64,000 bases of DNA from JAJDZL01 sp965220665 (GCA_965220665.1 CBDCQQ010000005.1:310001-374000); one strand, 5' to 3'; shown: positions 26,252 through 35,385, counted from the stretch's first letter. Program-made: numbers and translations. The notes: a model not told the origin generated them from the sequence alone.

Positions 26252-26818
26252 ATGGAAATCCCCATTTCTTTAGAGCTGATGCGTACGCTGGTTGAAATCT
26301 ACGCGGTCATTACAGTATTGCGCGCCTTGATGCAATACACGGATGCTGATTTTCATAACCCGGTTTCGCAAATCATTGATCGCCTGACTCGGGTACCGAT
26401 TCGTATTCTTCGACTATTCGTGCCCCGAATTTCAGGTGCTGATATTGGTTCGCCCTTTGTCCTGGCATTCATTATCACAGCTGTTGAACGCTTTCTTTTT
26501 GTCACTCTTCAAGGCGTCAGTGTCAACATTTTTGCCCTCCTTATTCTGACGCCTGCCAGACTGCTTGATTACGCCATAACTATTTTTATTGCCGCCATTC
26601 TGATACGTGTTGTAATGAGTTGGGTTGCTCGGCGCATTACACCCCTTACCCGCTTGGTATTAACATTTACCGAACCGATCATGCGACCGGCTCGACGTAT
26701 CCTTCCAACTTTTGGCGGACTCGATTTTTCTCCAATTCTGGTTCTGATATTTTTGAATCTTGTGGATTCTTTCGGCGTCAGATTTCTGGAAGAACTTGGT
26801 TATCAGATGCTCGGCTAA
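26252..26818 (+). CDS. yggT: YggT-family inner-membrane protein
   Basis: The 188-residue protein has two copies of the YggT unit. The first is at about residues 8-100 (NPVSQIIDRLTRVPIRILRL) and the second at about 105-185 (RRITPLTRLVLTFTEPIMRP, ARRILPTFGGLDFSPILVLI). Each unit carries paired membrane segments. The double-unit length is normal for gammaproteobacterial YggT. The function is not settled; the conserved link with proC and yggS is why I am confident in the name. Confidence 0.9.
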   Translation: MEIPISLELMRTLVEIYAVITVLRALMQYTDADFHNPVSQIIDRLTRVPIRILRLFVPRISGADIGSPFVLAFIITAVERFLFVTLQGVSVNIFALLILTPARLLDYAITIFIAAILIRVVMSWVARRITPLTRLVLTFTEPIMRPARRILPTFGGLDFSPILVLIFLNLVDSFGVRFLEELGYQMLG

Positions 26819-26882
26819 CAGCGTTCTAGTGTGACACCACTGGGCTGAGAAACTAACTTAATATCAGGGAAGGTATCTAGAC

Positions 26883-28451
26883 ATCGGTTCAAATTCAACG
26901 ACGTATAACTGGAAAGAAGCGACCAAAGGGCTTTTTCACCCGCGTGCAATCTGCATGCTGTTTCTGGGATTTTCGGCTGGTCTGCCGCTATTGCTGGTTT
27001 TCGGTACCCTGTCCGTGTGGCTTCGTGAGGCAGGTATTGAAAGGGCGACAATTACCTTTCTTAGCTGGGCGGCACTAGGATACTCATTCAAATTTGTCTG
27101 GGCACCGATTGTGGACAGGATGCCACTCCCCTATCTGACCCGTAAATTAGGGCGTCGTCGTGCCTGGCTACTGGTTTCCCAGTTTGCAATCATCAGCAGC
27201 ATATTTTGGACATCATTTTTCGATCCGAAGACTGACCTGCTGATAATGACAGTCATCGGTGCGGTCTGCATCGGGTTTTCGTCCGCAACGCAAGACATCG
27301 TGATCGATGCCTATCGTATTGAATCCGCGCCGCCGGACTTACAAACGATGCTATCTGGAATGTACATTGCCGGATACAGGGTTGCATTGATTGTTTCCGG
27401 TGCCGGAGCACTTTGGATGGCTGACATCATCGGCGGTGGTGAGTACAGTTTCAGAGCCTGGTCTTCCGTTTATCAGCTGATGGCTGGCTTTATGCTAGTG
27501 GGCGTCGTCACGACCTTGCTGAATCCTGAACCTAAGCACAGTCTCATTGAAAACACTGCGTTTAAGGGTGCTCGAGATTACCTTCGATTTTTGCTGGTTT
27601 TCGTATTGGCAATCGCTGCTTTTGTACTGGGATTCTATCTAACTGGCGATTTCGTAAAGGCGGCAAAGACTGTCATCGTTGAAGAATGGGGAGTTAATTC
27701 CGCACCGACACGACTACTTCTCGAAACCTGTCGAATGGCGTTTTCGGTATCGCTAGCGGGTGTCGTTGCATGGTTGCTAATCAGAGCCCGTGTAGTTGAG
27801 ATGCAACACATTCACGAAACCTACCTCAACCCGATATCCGATTTTTTTGTCCGCTATGGCCGTCTGGCACTCATCATTCTGCTGTTGGTCGGTACCTATC
27901 GAATTTCTGATATTGTGCTTGGAGTCATTGCAAATGTGTTTTACATCGACATCGGGTTCACTAAAACTCAAATCGCACAATACTCAAAACTGTATGGACT
28001 GATCGCTTCGATAGCAGGCGGTTTGATTGGCGGAGTACTTTCGCTTCGTTTTGGTGTACTTCGCATACTGTTGCTTGGTGCAGTTCTCTCAGCGGCATCC
28101 AATCTATTATTTATGGCTCTAGCGGTAAATCCTAGTACAAACATGCTCTTATTTGTAATCGTCGTCGACAGTACCAGTGCTGGTTTAGCGTCAGCAGCAT
28201 TCGTCGCTTATCTCTCAAGTCTGACCAGTATTCGCTTCACTGCAATGCAGTATGCGATTTTCACCTCGATCATGCTACTATTGCCGAAAGTCGTGGCAGG
28301 CTACTCGGGCTCTATAGTCGATGGTGTTGGATATCACACCTTTTTCCTTATCACTGCGCTCATTGGAATTCCAGTTATCGGGATTATCCTCTGGGTTCAG
28401 AAGCTGGTAGCAGCACAACCGGTTGACCAACCCGTTGAGGGTACGACCTAA
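26883..28451 (+). CDS. AmpG-like muropeptide MFS transporter, probable non-ATG start
   Basis: The hydrophobic MFS protein shows WKEATKGLFHPRAICMLFLG, FSAGLPLLLVFGTLSVWL, SWAALGYSFKFVWAPIVD, LGRRRAWLL and ATQDIVIDAYRIE, all characteristic of AmpG, the inner-membrane permease for anhydromuropeptide recycling. The first ATG (26955) cuts into the first conserved block, and upstream to the TAA at 26856 there is no ATG, GTG or TTG. The only candidate is ATC at 26883, nine bases after GGGAAGG (26867-26873). The reading frame gives about 522 residues. Two insert-like loops around the sixth segment make it longer than some AmpG proteins. No beta-lactamase or ampR is nearby. Confidence 0.8.
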   Translation: MGSNSTTYNWKEATKGLFHPRAICMLFLGFSAGLPLLLVFGTLSVWLREAGIERATITFLSWAALGYSFKFVWAPIVDRMPLPYLTRKLGRRRAWLLVSQFAIISSIFWTSFFDPKTDLLIMTVIGAVCIGFSSATQDIVIDAYRIESAPPDLQTMLSGMYIAGYRVALIVSGAGALWMADIIGGGEYSFRAWSSVYQLMAGFMLVGVVTTLLNPEPKHSLIENTAFKGARDYLRFLLVFVLAIAAFVLGFYLTGDFVKAAKTVIVEEWGVNSAPTRLLLETCRMAFSVSLAGVVAWLLIRARVVEMQHIHETYLNPISDFFVRYGRLALIILLLVGTYRISDIVLGVIANVFYIDIGFTKTQIAQYSKLYGLIASIAGGLIGGVLSLRFGVLRILLLGAVLSAASNLLFMALAVNPSTNMLLFVIVVDSTSAGLASAAFVAYLSSLTSIRFTAMQYAIFTSIMLLLPKVVAGYSGSIVDGVGYHTFFLITALIGIPVIGIILWVQKLVAAQPVDQPVEGTT

Positions 28452-28453
28452 GA

Positions 28454-29242
28454 TTACTTCTGCACGGAATTAATCGGAGCGCTGTAGTTTCCGATGACTG
28501 GTGCGTGGTCGGAAAATTTGATTTCGCGGTAGACGGAGAATGAATCGATCTGCTCTTTGAGTCCAGCTGAGACGATCTGGTAGTCCAGCCGCCAACCGAC
28601 ATTTTTCTCGTATGCTCCACCGCGATTGGACCACCAAGTGTATTGTCCGGGACGGGTGTCAACAATGCGAAAAGCGTCAATGTAGCCTGCTGCACCAAAC
28701 AGCCAATCCATCCATTCTCGCTCTTGCGGCAGAAAGCCTGAATTCTTTAGGTTGCCTTTCCAATTTCGGATGTCTGCAGGGCGATGAGCGATATTGATGT
28801 CACCACAAATTATGAAATTCCGAGGCTCGCTCTGAAAACCCATCAGCACGGTTTTTAGTCTTTCAAGTATGACTTCCTTGAACTCCTGGCGTATATCAGA
28901 ACTGGTTCCCGAAGGCAGGTAGATTGAAATAATCGTGAACGAATTAAAATCGACCCTTACGCAACGCCCTTCTGAATCAAAGTCATCCCAGCCCAATCCG
29001 TAGCTGACTTCAACTGGTGAGTGTTTGGAATAGATGGCGGTACCACTATAGCCCTTCTTTTCAGCGCAATGAAAGTACCCGATATAGTTTCCGGGATTAA
29101 CCATGTCGGAAGTGAGTTGGTCTTGTTGTGCCTTAAGTTCCTGAATGCAGACAAAATCTGCATCCAGGGCAAGCATCCATTCATAAAATCCCTTACGTGC
29201 AGCAGAACGAATTCCGTTGGCGTTGAAGGTTACGACTTTCAT
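28454..29242 (-). CDS. xth: exodeoxyribonuclease III
   Basis: The 262-residue protein has the exonuclease III / AP endonuclease blocks VTFNANGIRSAARKGF, CIQELKAQ (metal Glu), GYSGTAIYSK, FIICGDINIAHRPADIRN with catalytic Asp and Asn, YTWWSNRGGAYEKNVGWRLDY and the last SDHAPVIG with the catalytic His. It repairs abasic sites and degrades DNA 3' ends. It is divergent from mutY, so two base-excision repair genes share a roughly 60-base promoter region. It ends three bases from the converging ampG-like gene. Confidence 0.94.
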   Translation of the reverse strand: MKVVTFNANGIRSAARKGFYEWMLALDADFVCIQELKAQQDQLTSDMVNPGNYIGYFHCAEKKGYSGTAIYSKHSPVEVSYGLGWDDFDSEGRCVRVDFNSFTIISIYLPSGTSSDIRQEFKEVILERLKTVLMGFQSEPRNFIICGDINIAHRPADIRNWKGNLKNSGFLPQEREWMDWLFGAAGYIDAFRIVDTRPGQYTWWSNRGGAYEKNVGWRLDYQIVSAGLKEQIDSFSVYREIKFSDHAPVIGNYSAPINSVQK

Positions 29243-29302
29243 AATTTGATATTGACTGCGTTAATTTTCATTTTGGTGTAATTGGGCATAGGGAACGGAT
29301 GA

Positions 29303-30382
29303 ATGAAACCCTCTGAATGTTTTGATGATTTTAGTCAATTGCTACTTAACTGGCGCAACCCTTTGCCAGGTCGCAATCTGCCTTGGGCTTTTGAGTCGGA
29401 CCCCTACAAGGTATGGATTTCCGAGATTATGCTGCAGCAGACCCAGGCGGCGACAGTAGTACCCTATTACTTGAGATTCATTGAAATGTTCCCGAACCTA
29501 ACCATTCTGACAAATGCCTCAATTGATGAAGTGCTAAATCTCTGGAGTGGGCTTGGGTACTATTCCCGGGCTCGCAACCTGCATCGCTCCGCTCAACTGA
29601 TTGATGATCAACATAATGGGCAATTTCCTGCCAACTTTGACGAGATTCTGGCACTGCCAGGAATCGGGCGTTCGACAGCGGGCGCTATTTGTGCGCTGGC
29701 TTACGGGCAAAAAGCCCCAATCCTTGATGGCAACGCAAAACGGGTTTATGCCCGCAGTTTTTGTGTTGAGGACGAGAAAGATTCACAGCGAATTCGAAGG
29801 CTTTGGAAAATTGCCGACGCGTGTACTCCAGCAGAAGAATGCCAAAAATATACGCAACACATTATGGACCTCGGTGCCACCGTCTGTACGCCCCGTCACC
29901 CCAAGTGTGAACTTTGTCCAGTTCGTTCGCTCTGTTGCGCAAAAAGCGCAAATCTAATCGAAAAATTTCCGCTTGGCAAGCAACGCGCTATTCGTAAGAT
30001 TAAAGCAGTCACTTTGGTAATTGCCTTGGATCAATGTCACCAACTGCTGTTAGAACGACGACCACCTTCTGGAATTTGGGGTGGTTTGTGGAGTTTTCCA
30101 GAATATCCCGGCCTTGTGGAAAATGTGCAGAAATGGTTCCGACAAAATTACGCCATGAATATTTCGATAGTTCAAACGTGGGAACCATTTCATCATGATT
30201 TCACACACTTCCGCTTGGATATTACTCCACTAATCGTTCAAATTACAGACTCTGAATCAATTCAATTCCGTCAATCAGATATTGAATTGGTTTCTCTAGA
30301 TAAGTCGCTAAACCGGGGTATACCTGCACCTGTTTTGGAACTCATTTCAAGAATCAAGTCAACTCAGTTCAATACGCAATAA
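29303..30382 (+). CDS. mutY: A/G-specific adenine DNA glycosylase
   Basis: The 359-residue protein has LPWAFESDPYKVWISEIMLQ followed by QTQ, with the catalytic Glu. The helix-hairpin-helix is LPGIGRSTAGAICALAYG, followed by ILDGNAKRVYAR with the catalytic Asp. The iron-sulfur loop is C-x6-C-x2-C-x5-C (CTPRHPKCELCPVRSLC). The C-terminal NUDIX-like domain (LLERRPPSGIWGGLWSFPEY) recognises 8-oxoG. It removes adenine mispaired with 8-oxoguanine. The yggX gene follows as in many gammaproteobacteria. Confidence 0.95.
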   Translation: MKPSECFDDFSQLLLNWRNPLPGRNLPWAFESDPYKVWISEIMLQQTQAATVVPYYLRFIEMFPNLTILTNASIDEVLNLWSGLGYYSRARNLHRSAQLIDDQHNGQFPANFDEILALPGIGRSTAGAICALAYGQKAPILDGNAKRVYARSFCVEDEKDSQRIRRLWKIADACTPAEECQKYTQHIMDLGATVCTPRHPKCELCPVRSLCCAKSANLIEKFPLGKQRAIRKIKAVTLVIALDQCHQLLLERRPPSGIWGGLWSFPEYPGLVENVQKWFRQNYAMNISIVQTWEPFHHDFTHFRLDITPLIVQITDSESIQFRQSDIELVSLDKSLNRGIPAPVLELISRIKSTQFNTQ

Positions 30383-30441
30383 TGAGTTAATACTGAACAG
30401 GTAAAATTGTCCGTAGTTTCAACCTTTAGATTCAATTTATC

Positions 30442-30711
30442 ATGCCAAATACTGTCAAATGTGTCTTGCTGAAGAAGGAACTGCCTGGTTTGGCGATGCA
30501 ACCATTACCGGGACCGCTCGGCACAAAAATCTATCAGAACGTATCTGCTGAAGCATGGCAACAATGGCTCAGTCACCAAACCATGCTGATCAATGAGAAG
30601 CGACTCAGTATGGGAAAGGCTGAAGATCGAAAATACCTGAGCGAGCAGGTTGAAAAATTCTTTTTTGGCGGTGATGTGGATATGCCGGTAGGCTATACGC
30701 CACCTGAATAA
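30442..30711 (+). CDS. yggX: YggX family probable Fe(II)-trafficking protein
   Basis: The 89-residue protein has the YggX blocks VKCVLLKKELPGL, PGPLGTKIYQNVSAEAW and MLINEKRLSMGKAEDRKYLS followed by EQ. It differs slightly from E. coli in the N-terminal Cys context (KCVLLKK), but Cys is retained. It protects iron-sulfur proteins from oxidative damage. It lies 59 bases after mutY, itself an iron-sulfur enzyme, on the same strand. Confidence 0.92.
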   Translation: MPNTVKCVLLKKELPGLAMQPLPGPLGTKIYQNVSAEAWQQWLSHQTMLINEKRLSMGKAEDRKYLSEQVEKFFFGGDVDMPVGYTPPE

Positions 30712-30727
30712 TGAGAAATTGAATTGA

Positions 30728-30753
30728 GATTCGTTCAGCTCTCAGAACGAATC
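30728..30753. repeat. inverted repeat just after yggX
   Basis: GATTCGTTC (30728-30736) and GAACGAATC (30745-30753) form a 9-bp stem with an 8-base loop. Downstream on the plus strand is A-rich, not T-rich, so it is not a plus-strand intrinsic terminator alone. Its core sequence reappears in the next hairpin. Confidence 0.5.
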
Positions 30754-30766
30754 AATAAATAAAAAT

Positions 30767-30800
30767 AATCGTTCAAGACCTCCAAATCTACTGAACGATT
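30767..30800 (+). terminator. intrinsic-type terminator after mutY-yggX
   Basis: AATCGTTCA (30767-30775) and TGAACGATT (30792-30800) form a 9-bp stem with a 16-base loop followed by TTCTATAATTTTGCTTT. The T-rich tail and position support transcription termination for mutY-yggX. The stem shares the CGTTC/GAACG core with the adjacent repeat, suggesting duplication. Confidence 0.55.
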
Positions 30801-30917
30801 TTCTATAATTTTGCTTTCTGTCAGACGGTTCCACTACGGCTTTTTGTCAATTTCTCAGAAGAATTTGGCAAATTTCAGCTTTTCAATTCACTCGAATAGG
30901 GGCAATCGCTCAATTCT

Positions 30918-30990
30918 GGCCAGGTAGCTCAGTCGGTAGAGCAGGGGACTGAAAATCCCCGTGTCGGCAGTTCGATTCTGCCCCTGGCCA
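30918..30990 (+). tRNA. tRNA-Phe (GAA)
   Basis: A complete cloverleaf can be drawn. The acceptor stem is GGCCAGG/CCTGGCC, the D-arm GCTC-AGTCGGTA-GAGC, the anticodon arm GGGGA-CTGAAAA-TCCCC with anticodon GAA, and the T-arm GGCAG-TTCGATT-CTGCC with discriminator A. The 3' CCA is not encoded (ACCT follows). I found no second copy of its 3' end in the window that would mark an integrated element. Confidence 0.96.
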
Positions 30991-31506
30991 CCTTGTACTT
31001 CAGTAAGCGTTCGAAGGACCTATATTGGCCTTGAACTCCCAGTGAAATTAAACCGTTGCTCCAGATTGTTGTCTGAGGCGAAAGAGTTGGGAGCGTTTGA
31101 CATCAACACAGTGACTACTTGCGGATAGAAGTTTCTCAATCTCATCCACTAATCGGCCGGAACCTGAAGTTAGAAACTGACTCATTGTCAACGATTCAGT
31201 CGTTAAAAAGGCCAAGAGCAGAAAGAACGAGGCCAGCAGTCTCACTCGGAAACTGAATTCAGCACTGAATTGATGTGTCATATCAATAGTGATATTCACC
31301 ATTGCCCCGTTAAGGAGAGCACAAAGTCATATATTTGATTGATAAAAATAAAATAATAGCTGTATTGAAGTGTCAGCGATTGAATTGCTTCAAACAAGAG
31401 GATGATTTGTACAGTAGAAACTAGAAGAGTTCTAACCAGTTTCTTTTCTTGATGAAAGGCATCGCTGCAACAGAACTACAAACTCAATATGTAAAATAGG
31501 TGAGTC
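30991..31506. other. intergenic stretch between tRNA-Phe and gpsA
   Basis: I cannot support a gene here. A minus-strand frame at 31048-31302 would encode 84 residues with one hydrophobic segment, but it has no ribosome-binding site and no recognisable family. The right part is AT-rich and likely contains the gpsA promoter. Confidence 0.4.
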
Positions 31507-32547
31507 ATGAGTTTATCTTCACTTGAATCCCATTGTATTGCGGTTATCGGGGCTGGGTCCTGGGGCACCGCATTGGGAACCTTGCTCACCAATAACGGTC
31601 ACACGGTTCGAATTTGGGATGTCGACCAAAAGGTCATCGAAGACATCAATCATCATCACCGAAATTCAAAATACTTTCAAGATTTTGCAGTGCCCAATGG
31701 CCTTCAGGGCTGCAATACTCTGGAATCAGCAATTGAATCGTGCAGTGTTGTGGTCGTAGCCGTACCCAGCCGGGTATTCAACCTGGCGATCAGTTCAGTC
31801 TCAGATCATCTGCATTTGATGGATTCGAGCACTAAACCAATCGTCATCTGGGGAACCAAAGGATTCGATTCTGAAACTGGCGGTCTGCTAAGTGAAGTCA
31901 CAGCTCGCATACTCAAGAGTCGTGCCACTACGGCAACACTAGCCGGACCAAGTTTTGCCTATGAAGTCATCAGAGGTCTGCCATCCGGGTTTGATCTCGC
32001 TTCTACAAATGCTGAAGACATTGAATCGATCGCCAATATCTTTCGAAATACAACTTCGCTAGTGTATACAACGGACGATATCGTCGGAGTTCAGGTTGGT
32101 GGTGCAACAAAAAACGTAATTGCGATTGCCGCTGGAATCTCGGATGGGCTTGGATTCGGAATTAATACTAGAGCGCTGTTGATCAGTAGAGGCTTCGCTG
32201 AAATTAACCGGCTCAACATCGCTTTAGGCGGCAGAACCGAAACGTTGACGGGTCTATCTGGGATGGGAGATTTACTGTTAACATGCAGTGGAGACCTCTC
32301 CCGAAATCGAAGACTGGGACTTGGGCTTGGAAGCGGCAAGCAACTTGATTCAATCCTGGAAGAAATTGGTCAGGAAGTGGAAGGTCTGCAGTCAGCCCGA
32401 GAAACCTACCACGTTGGCAAAAAACTCGACGTGTTCATGCCAATGACCGAACGGGTATACAGGATCTTGTATGAGCAATTGCCTCCCATGCAAGCAGCGA
32501 TGGAACTCTTGGCAATCGGTCCCAGCATTCCTGATCGAAACCGATGA
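31507..32547 (+). CDS. gpsA: glycerol-3-phosphate dehydrogenase [NAD(P)+]
   Basis: The 346-residue protein has the GxGxxG motif IAVIGAGSWGTALGTLL, VVVAVPSRVF, VIWGTKGFDSETGGLLSEV, TLAGPSFAYEVIRGLPSG, the catalytic Lys in VQVGGATKNVIAIAAGISDG and TGLSGMGDLLLTCSGDLSRN. It makes sn-glycerol 3-phosphate from DHAP for phospholipid synthesis. ATG 31507 follows AGGTGAG at a suitable distance. A weak hairpin lies just past the stop. Confidence 0.95.
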   Translation: MSLSSLESHCIAVIGAGSWGTALGTLLTNNGHTVRIWDVDQKVIEDINHHHRNSKYFQDFAVPNGLQGCNTLESAIESCSVVVVAVPSRVFNLAISSVSDHLHLMDSSTKPIVIWGTKGFDSETGGLLSEVTARILKSRATTATLAGPSFAYEVIRGLPSGFDLASTNAEDIESIANIFRNTTSLVYTTDDIVGVQVGGATKNVIAIAAGISDGLGFGINTRALLISRGFAEINRLNIALGGRTETLTGLSGMGDLLLTCSGDLSRNRRLGLGLGSGKQLDSILEEIGQEVEGLQSARETYHVGKKLDVFMPMTERVYRILYEQLPPMQAAMELLAIGPSIPDRNR

Positions 32548-32563
32548 TGCAAACCGAACAATT

Positions 32564-32585
32564 CACACCCGCATAGTGCGGTGTG
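32564..32585 (+). terminator. hairpin downstream of gpsA
   Basis: CACACCCGCA (32564-32573) and TGCGGTGTG (32577-32585) pair with one bulged base around a three-base loop, 17 bases after the gpsA stop, followed by CGTTTCG. It may terminate gpsA, though the T run is short. It overlaps the 3' end of a decayed hydrolase on the other strand. Confidence 0.4.
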
Positions 32586-32910
32586 CGTTTCGACTGTCCG
32601 AAGTGTCCCAAAATGATTTCGCGTATTTTCGCGACAACGATGTCAGGACGGTGACTTAGCATAGAAACATTTTCAAGTCTCGGGAGTTCGTGGAAAACAC
32701 CGTATGGAACAAGATCAGCAACTACCTTGCACATGGCAGGGGGAATCTGAACGTCTTCCGAAAAACTGATGACGTGAAAAGGAACCGGGCGAGTCTATAG
32801 CCCTTCGCGAAAATCAAATTCTAAACACGCCTCCCATTGATCGATCAGATCTTTGGCTTCACGGTCGGTAAATCGTCTCGTATAACGCGACTTGAAATCA
32901 GCCTAGAATT
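32575..32910 (-). pseudogene. alpha/beta hydrolase relic
   Basis: On the minus strand the frame reads DFKSRYTRRFTDREAKDLID, QWEACLEFDFREGL, a TAG at 32800-32798, then TRPVPFHVISFSEDVQIPPA, VADLVPYGVFHELPRLENVS and MLSHRPDIVVAKIREIILGH. This is the C-terminal part of an alpha/beta-hydrolase: DVQIPP is the catalytic-Asp region, and LENVSML sits where GHVSLL with the catalytic His is expected. The catalytic His is replaced by Asn, the frame has an amber stop and the N-terminus is scrambled beyond about 32910. It is not functional. Confidence 0.7.
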
Positions 32911-33016
32911 CAGGTCATGCTGTACTTTGACTGGGAAGGCAAAAGGAGCGTAGTAAAGCGCCAGATAGTAGTCAGAGAACAGGTGATCGCATCAGAATCA
33001 AATCCGGGAAATGCAC

Positions 33017-35017
33017 TTATACCAAGTCTCTGTCAATACTATCAGACCAGGATTTTTGGACTACTATGCCGTCAGCATCCCTAGCCTTCAGCGACGCTTC
33101 AATATTCCACACGTTCTGCAGTGCACGAACAGTAATGACAGCTTCTAAATCGGCACTCCACTCATCTCTGGCATAGTGTTTGGTCCAGGCACAAGTGCCA
33201 ACTGCAGAGTTCGGATCATCAGGATGAATCTTGTAGGTTTCGCGGCCGGTCTCCCGATATTCAATACCGGTCCGCAGATGGCGTGCTAACCCTGAGTCGT
33301 TGTATATCTCATAGGTCTCATGCCCCGAGATGTAATCAATGGAACGTCGCCGTTCGTAACCTCCGGATGCTAAATTTTCGACTGCCAGAGGCTCTGCGCC
33401 TTCGGGTTCCTGAAAGCAGCTTTGAGCGATTTTTCCTCTGGAAAGAGGTAAATCAAGCGCTACATTTGTCAACTTCAACTGGGCCTTCGACTGAGATGGC
33501 CAAATGATTGGCCAGTAGGCATTGGATAATGCCAGCCGTAGCCTATTCCCTTTACCGATTCGCTGGCCGCAGGCGTTTAACTTTATACGGACCGGAAAAC
33601 TTCCTGCAGGCAAAGGTTCTGGATGCGCGCGACTGTTTCTATGTGTCAGATTCAGTACCCCGTAACTGATACGAGTAGCCTTACCATCCTCAAGAACTTC
33701 GGAAAGCACCGCAACCAAATTGGCCTGAGAAACGTCACTCGAAACCTCTGCCGTTAGGATCGGAAAGCCTAAAAGGTCTACTTCTTCGTCAAATGGTTCC
33801 GATTCGAAGCAAACCATACCGGCTTCTTCGGACTGATTAATTGGACCATCGGGTACCTGACCGTATCCACACCAATTGCCTGACGTGTGTCCGGTACTTT
33901 CTGGCGCACAAACAATAACCGGTTCATTCGCTTTTCCTCCCGGCAACTGATTGTCGGAAAACATGGATTGCATTGAAACAGCATCATCGCACCATGTCGG
34001 TACCGTAACCCAATGTCCAGGGCGTGTTTCAAATTGTGAATTTGGAGGTACAGAATGCTGAATCCAAGCGCGAAGCTCCGGTTCCGCCATGATGCCAGTT
34101 TCAATTCCCTTGAGATGTTGATCCCACCAGCGCAAACACTCTTGCAGAAAACCAATTCGGGGACCCGGCATAGCAAAATGCGGATACTTGTGTGCCCAAG
34201 GTCCAACCAATCCTTTTTTAGCACAACTTAATTTTTCCAGCATTCGAAAGATCGTGTTGGTGTAGCCATCAGCCCAACCACCAACCAGATACACAGGAAC
34301 CTGCACATCTTCGTAGCTTTCGCAAATTGAACCATGCGAATAAAATTCATTTCGACGCTGATGCCTAAACCAGTCAAGCAGCCATAGACTGTTGTTATCC
34401 AGTCGTTCTATCCACATGTCGCGCCATCGTTCACCCACAATTGCTGGATCGGGAGGAGTATGGGCAATGGCAAAGGCAGTCGCTCCCCAGCCAAGTTTTT
34501 CCGCAAGAAGAGCTCCACCCATGAAGTGAATGTCATCCGCGTAACGATCATCCGTTGAGCAGAGCGAAATGACGGCTCCCAGCGCGTTCGGGCGCCGCGC
34601 CGCGACTTGAAGTCCGTTAAAACCTCCCCACGATATGCCAATCATCCCGACTTTCCCTGAACACCATGACTGCTCTGCCAGCCACTCAATGACCGCCAGA
34701 CAATCATCCTGTTCCTGTCGCAGATACTCTCCGAGGCATACGCCCTCACTGTCCCCTGTTCCCCGCATATCGACGCGTACCCCAGCATAGCCATGTCCCG
34801 CAAAATATGGATGCGTTATTTGGTCGCGTTCCACTGTACCATCGCGTTTTCGATAGGGAAGGTATTCGAGAATTGCTGGGACCGGATTAACTTCCGAATC
34901 CTCCGGCAACCAGATTCGAGCGGCGAGTCGGGTACCGTCCGGCATTGGAATCCAGGTGTTTTCGATTTCCCGAACTACACGCGGAAATTCAGTGCGAATC
35001 GATATATTGGGCATCAT
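33017..35017 (-). CDS. CocE/NonD-family serine hydrolase 1 (peptidase S15-like)
   Basis: The 666-residue protein has the X-Pro dipeptidyl-peptidase/CocE alpha/beta-hydrolase domain: TWIPMPDGTRLAARIWLP, ILEYLPYRKRDG, VRVDMRGTGDSEG and the nucleophile elbow GMIGISWGG with Ser about 129. VPVYLVGGWADGYTN has the Asp, and GPWAHKYPHFAMPGP is the His region. A PepX_C jelly-roll follows (QANLVAVLSEVLEDG). About 110 extra C-terminal residues after the jelly-roll are absent from ordinary 570-residue CocE proteins. The start at 35017 is set by GGAG at 35027-35024. No signal peptide is seen, so it is cytoplasmic. It is one of three intact paralogues around two peptide importers; esters or N-acylated/prolyl peptides are plausible substrates (inference). 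Confidence 0.88.
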   Translation of the reverse strand: MMPNISIRTEFPRVVREIENTWIPMPDGTRLAARIWLPEDSEVNPVPAILEYLPYRKRDGTVERDQITHPYFAGHGYAGVRVDMRGTGDSEGVCLGEYLRQEQDDCLAVIEWLAEQSWCSGKVGMIGISWGGFNGLQVAARRPNALGAVISLCSTDDRYADDIHFMGGALLAEKLGWGATAFAIAHTPPDPAIVGERWRDMWIERLDNNSLWLLDWFRHQRRNEFYSHGSICESYEDVQVPVYLVGGWADGYTNTIFRMLEKLSCAKKGLVGPWAHKYPHFAMPGPRIGFLQECLRWWDQHLKGIETGIMAEPELRAWIQHSVPPNSQFETRPGHWVTVPTWCDDAVSMQSMFSDNQLPGGKANEPVIVCAPESTGHTSGNWCGYGQVPDGPINQSEEAGMVCFESEPFDEEVDLLGFPILTAEVSSDVSQANLVAVLSEVLEDGKATRISYGVLNLTHRNSRAHPEPLPAGSFPVRIKLNACGQRIGKGNRLRLALSNAYWPIIWPSQSKAQLKLTNVALDLPLSRGKIAQSCFQEPEGAEPLAVENLASGGYERRRSIDYISGHETYEIYNDSGLARHLRTGIEYRETGRETYKIHPDDPNSAVGTCAWTKHYARDEWSADLEAVITVRALQNVWNIEASLKARDADGIVVQKSWSDSIDRDLV

Positions 35018-35385
35018 TGGCGACTCCTTTGTGAATGATTCGGTTATGTTTTGATCCAGTTTGGCAGCAGAATAGCTACTATCGTTCAAGTTAAAGGTTG
35101 TTTTTTCAGCAGTTTAGCACCTGGTGAAAGTAGGTAGTGACATGCAATACTGTGTACCTCGCTATTCGCAAATGTTTGATCAGACTTGCAGTGGGATTGT
35201 GCATAAGCGTCAAAGTTCCGTGTGAAACTTTATATGTATAAAGGTTCTACTAAAGTCCGGGTTCACTAGCTTCAATTGTTGAGTACCCTCTGCAATACTC
35301 AATCAATTTTATCAAGCAATTGTTGCCTGATTTTAAGCCAGGACAATGCCTTTACGAGGAGCGTAACAGCGAATAAAATCTTGAT
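35018..35385. other. intergenic stretch between CocE hydrolase 1 and higB relic
   Basis: No gene is supported. It should contain the promoter of the CocE-1 gene on the minus strand. An AT-rich part and an ACGAGGAGCG (about 35354-35363) upstream of the higB relic may be the old higB leader. Confidence 0.35.

Noticed and set aside
31048..31302. 84-codon minus-strand frame with a hydrophobic segment after tRNA-Phe.
   Set aside because: It has no ribosome-binding site, no recognisable family and a length compatible with chance.
30918..31506. tRNA-Phe as an attachment site for an integrated element.
   Set aside because: I saw no repeat of the tRNA 3' end and no integrase gene nearby.
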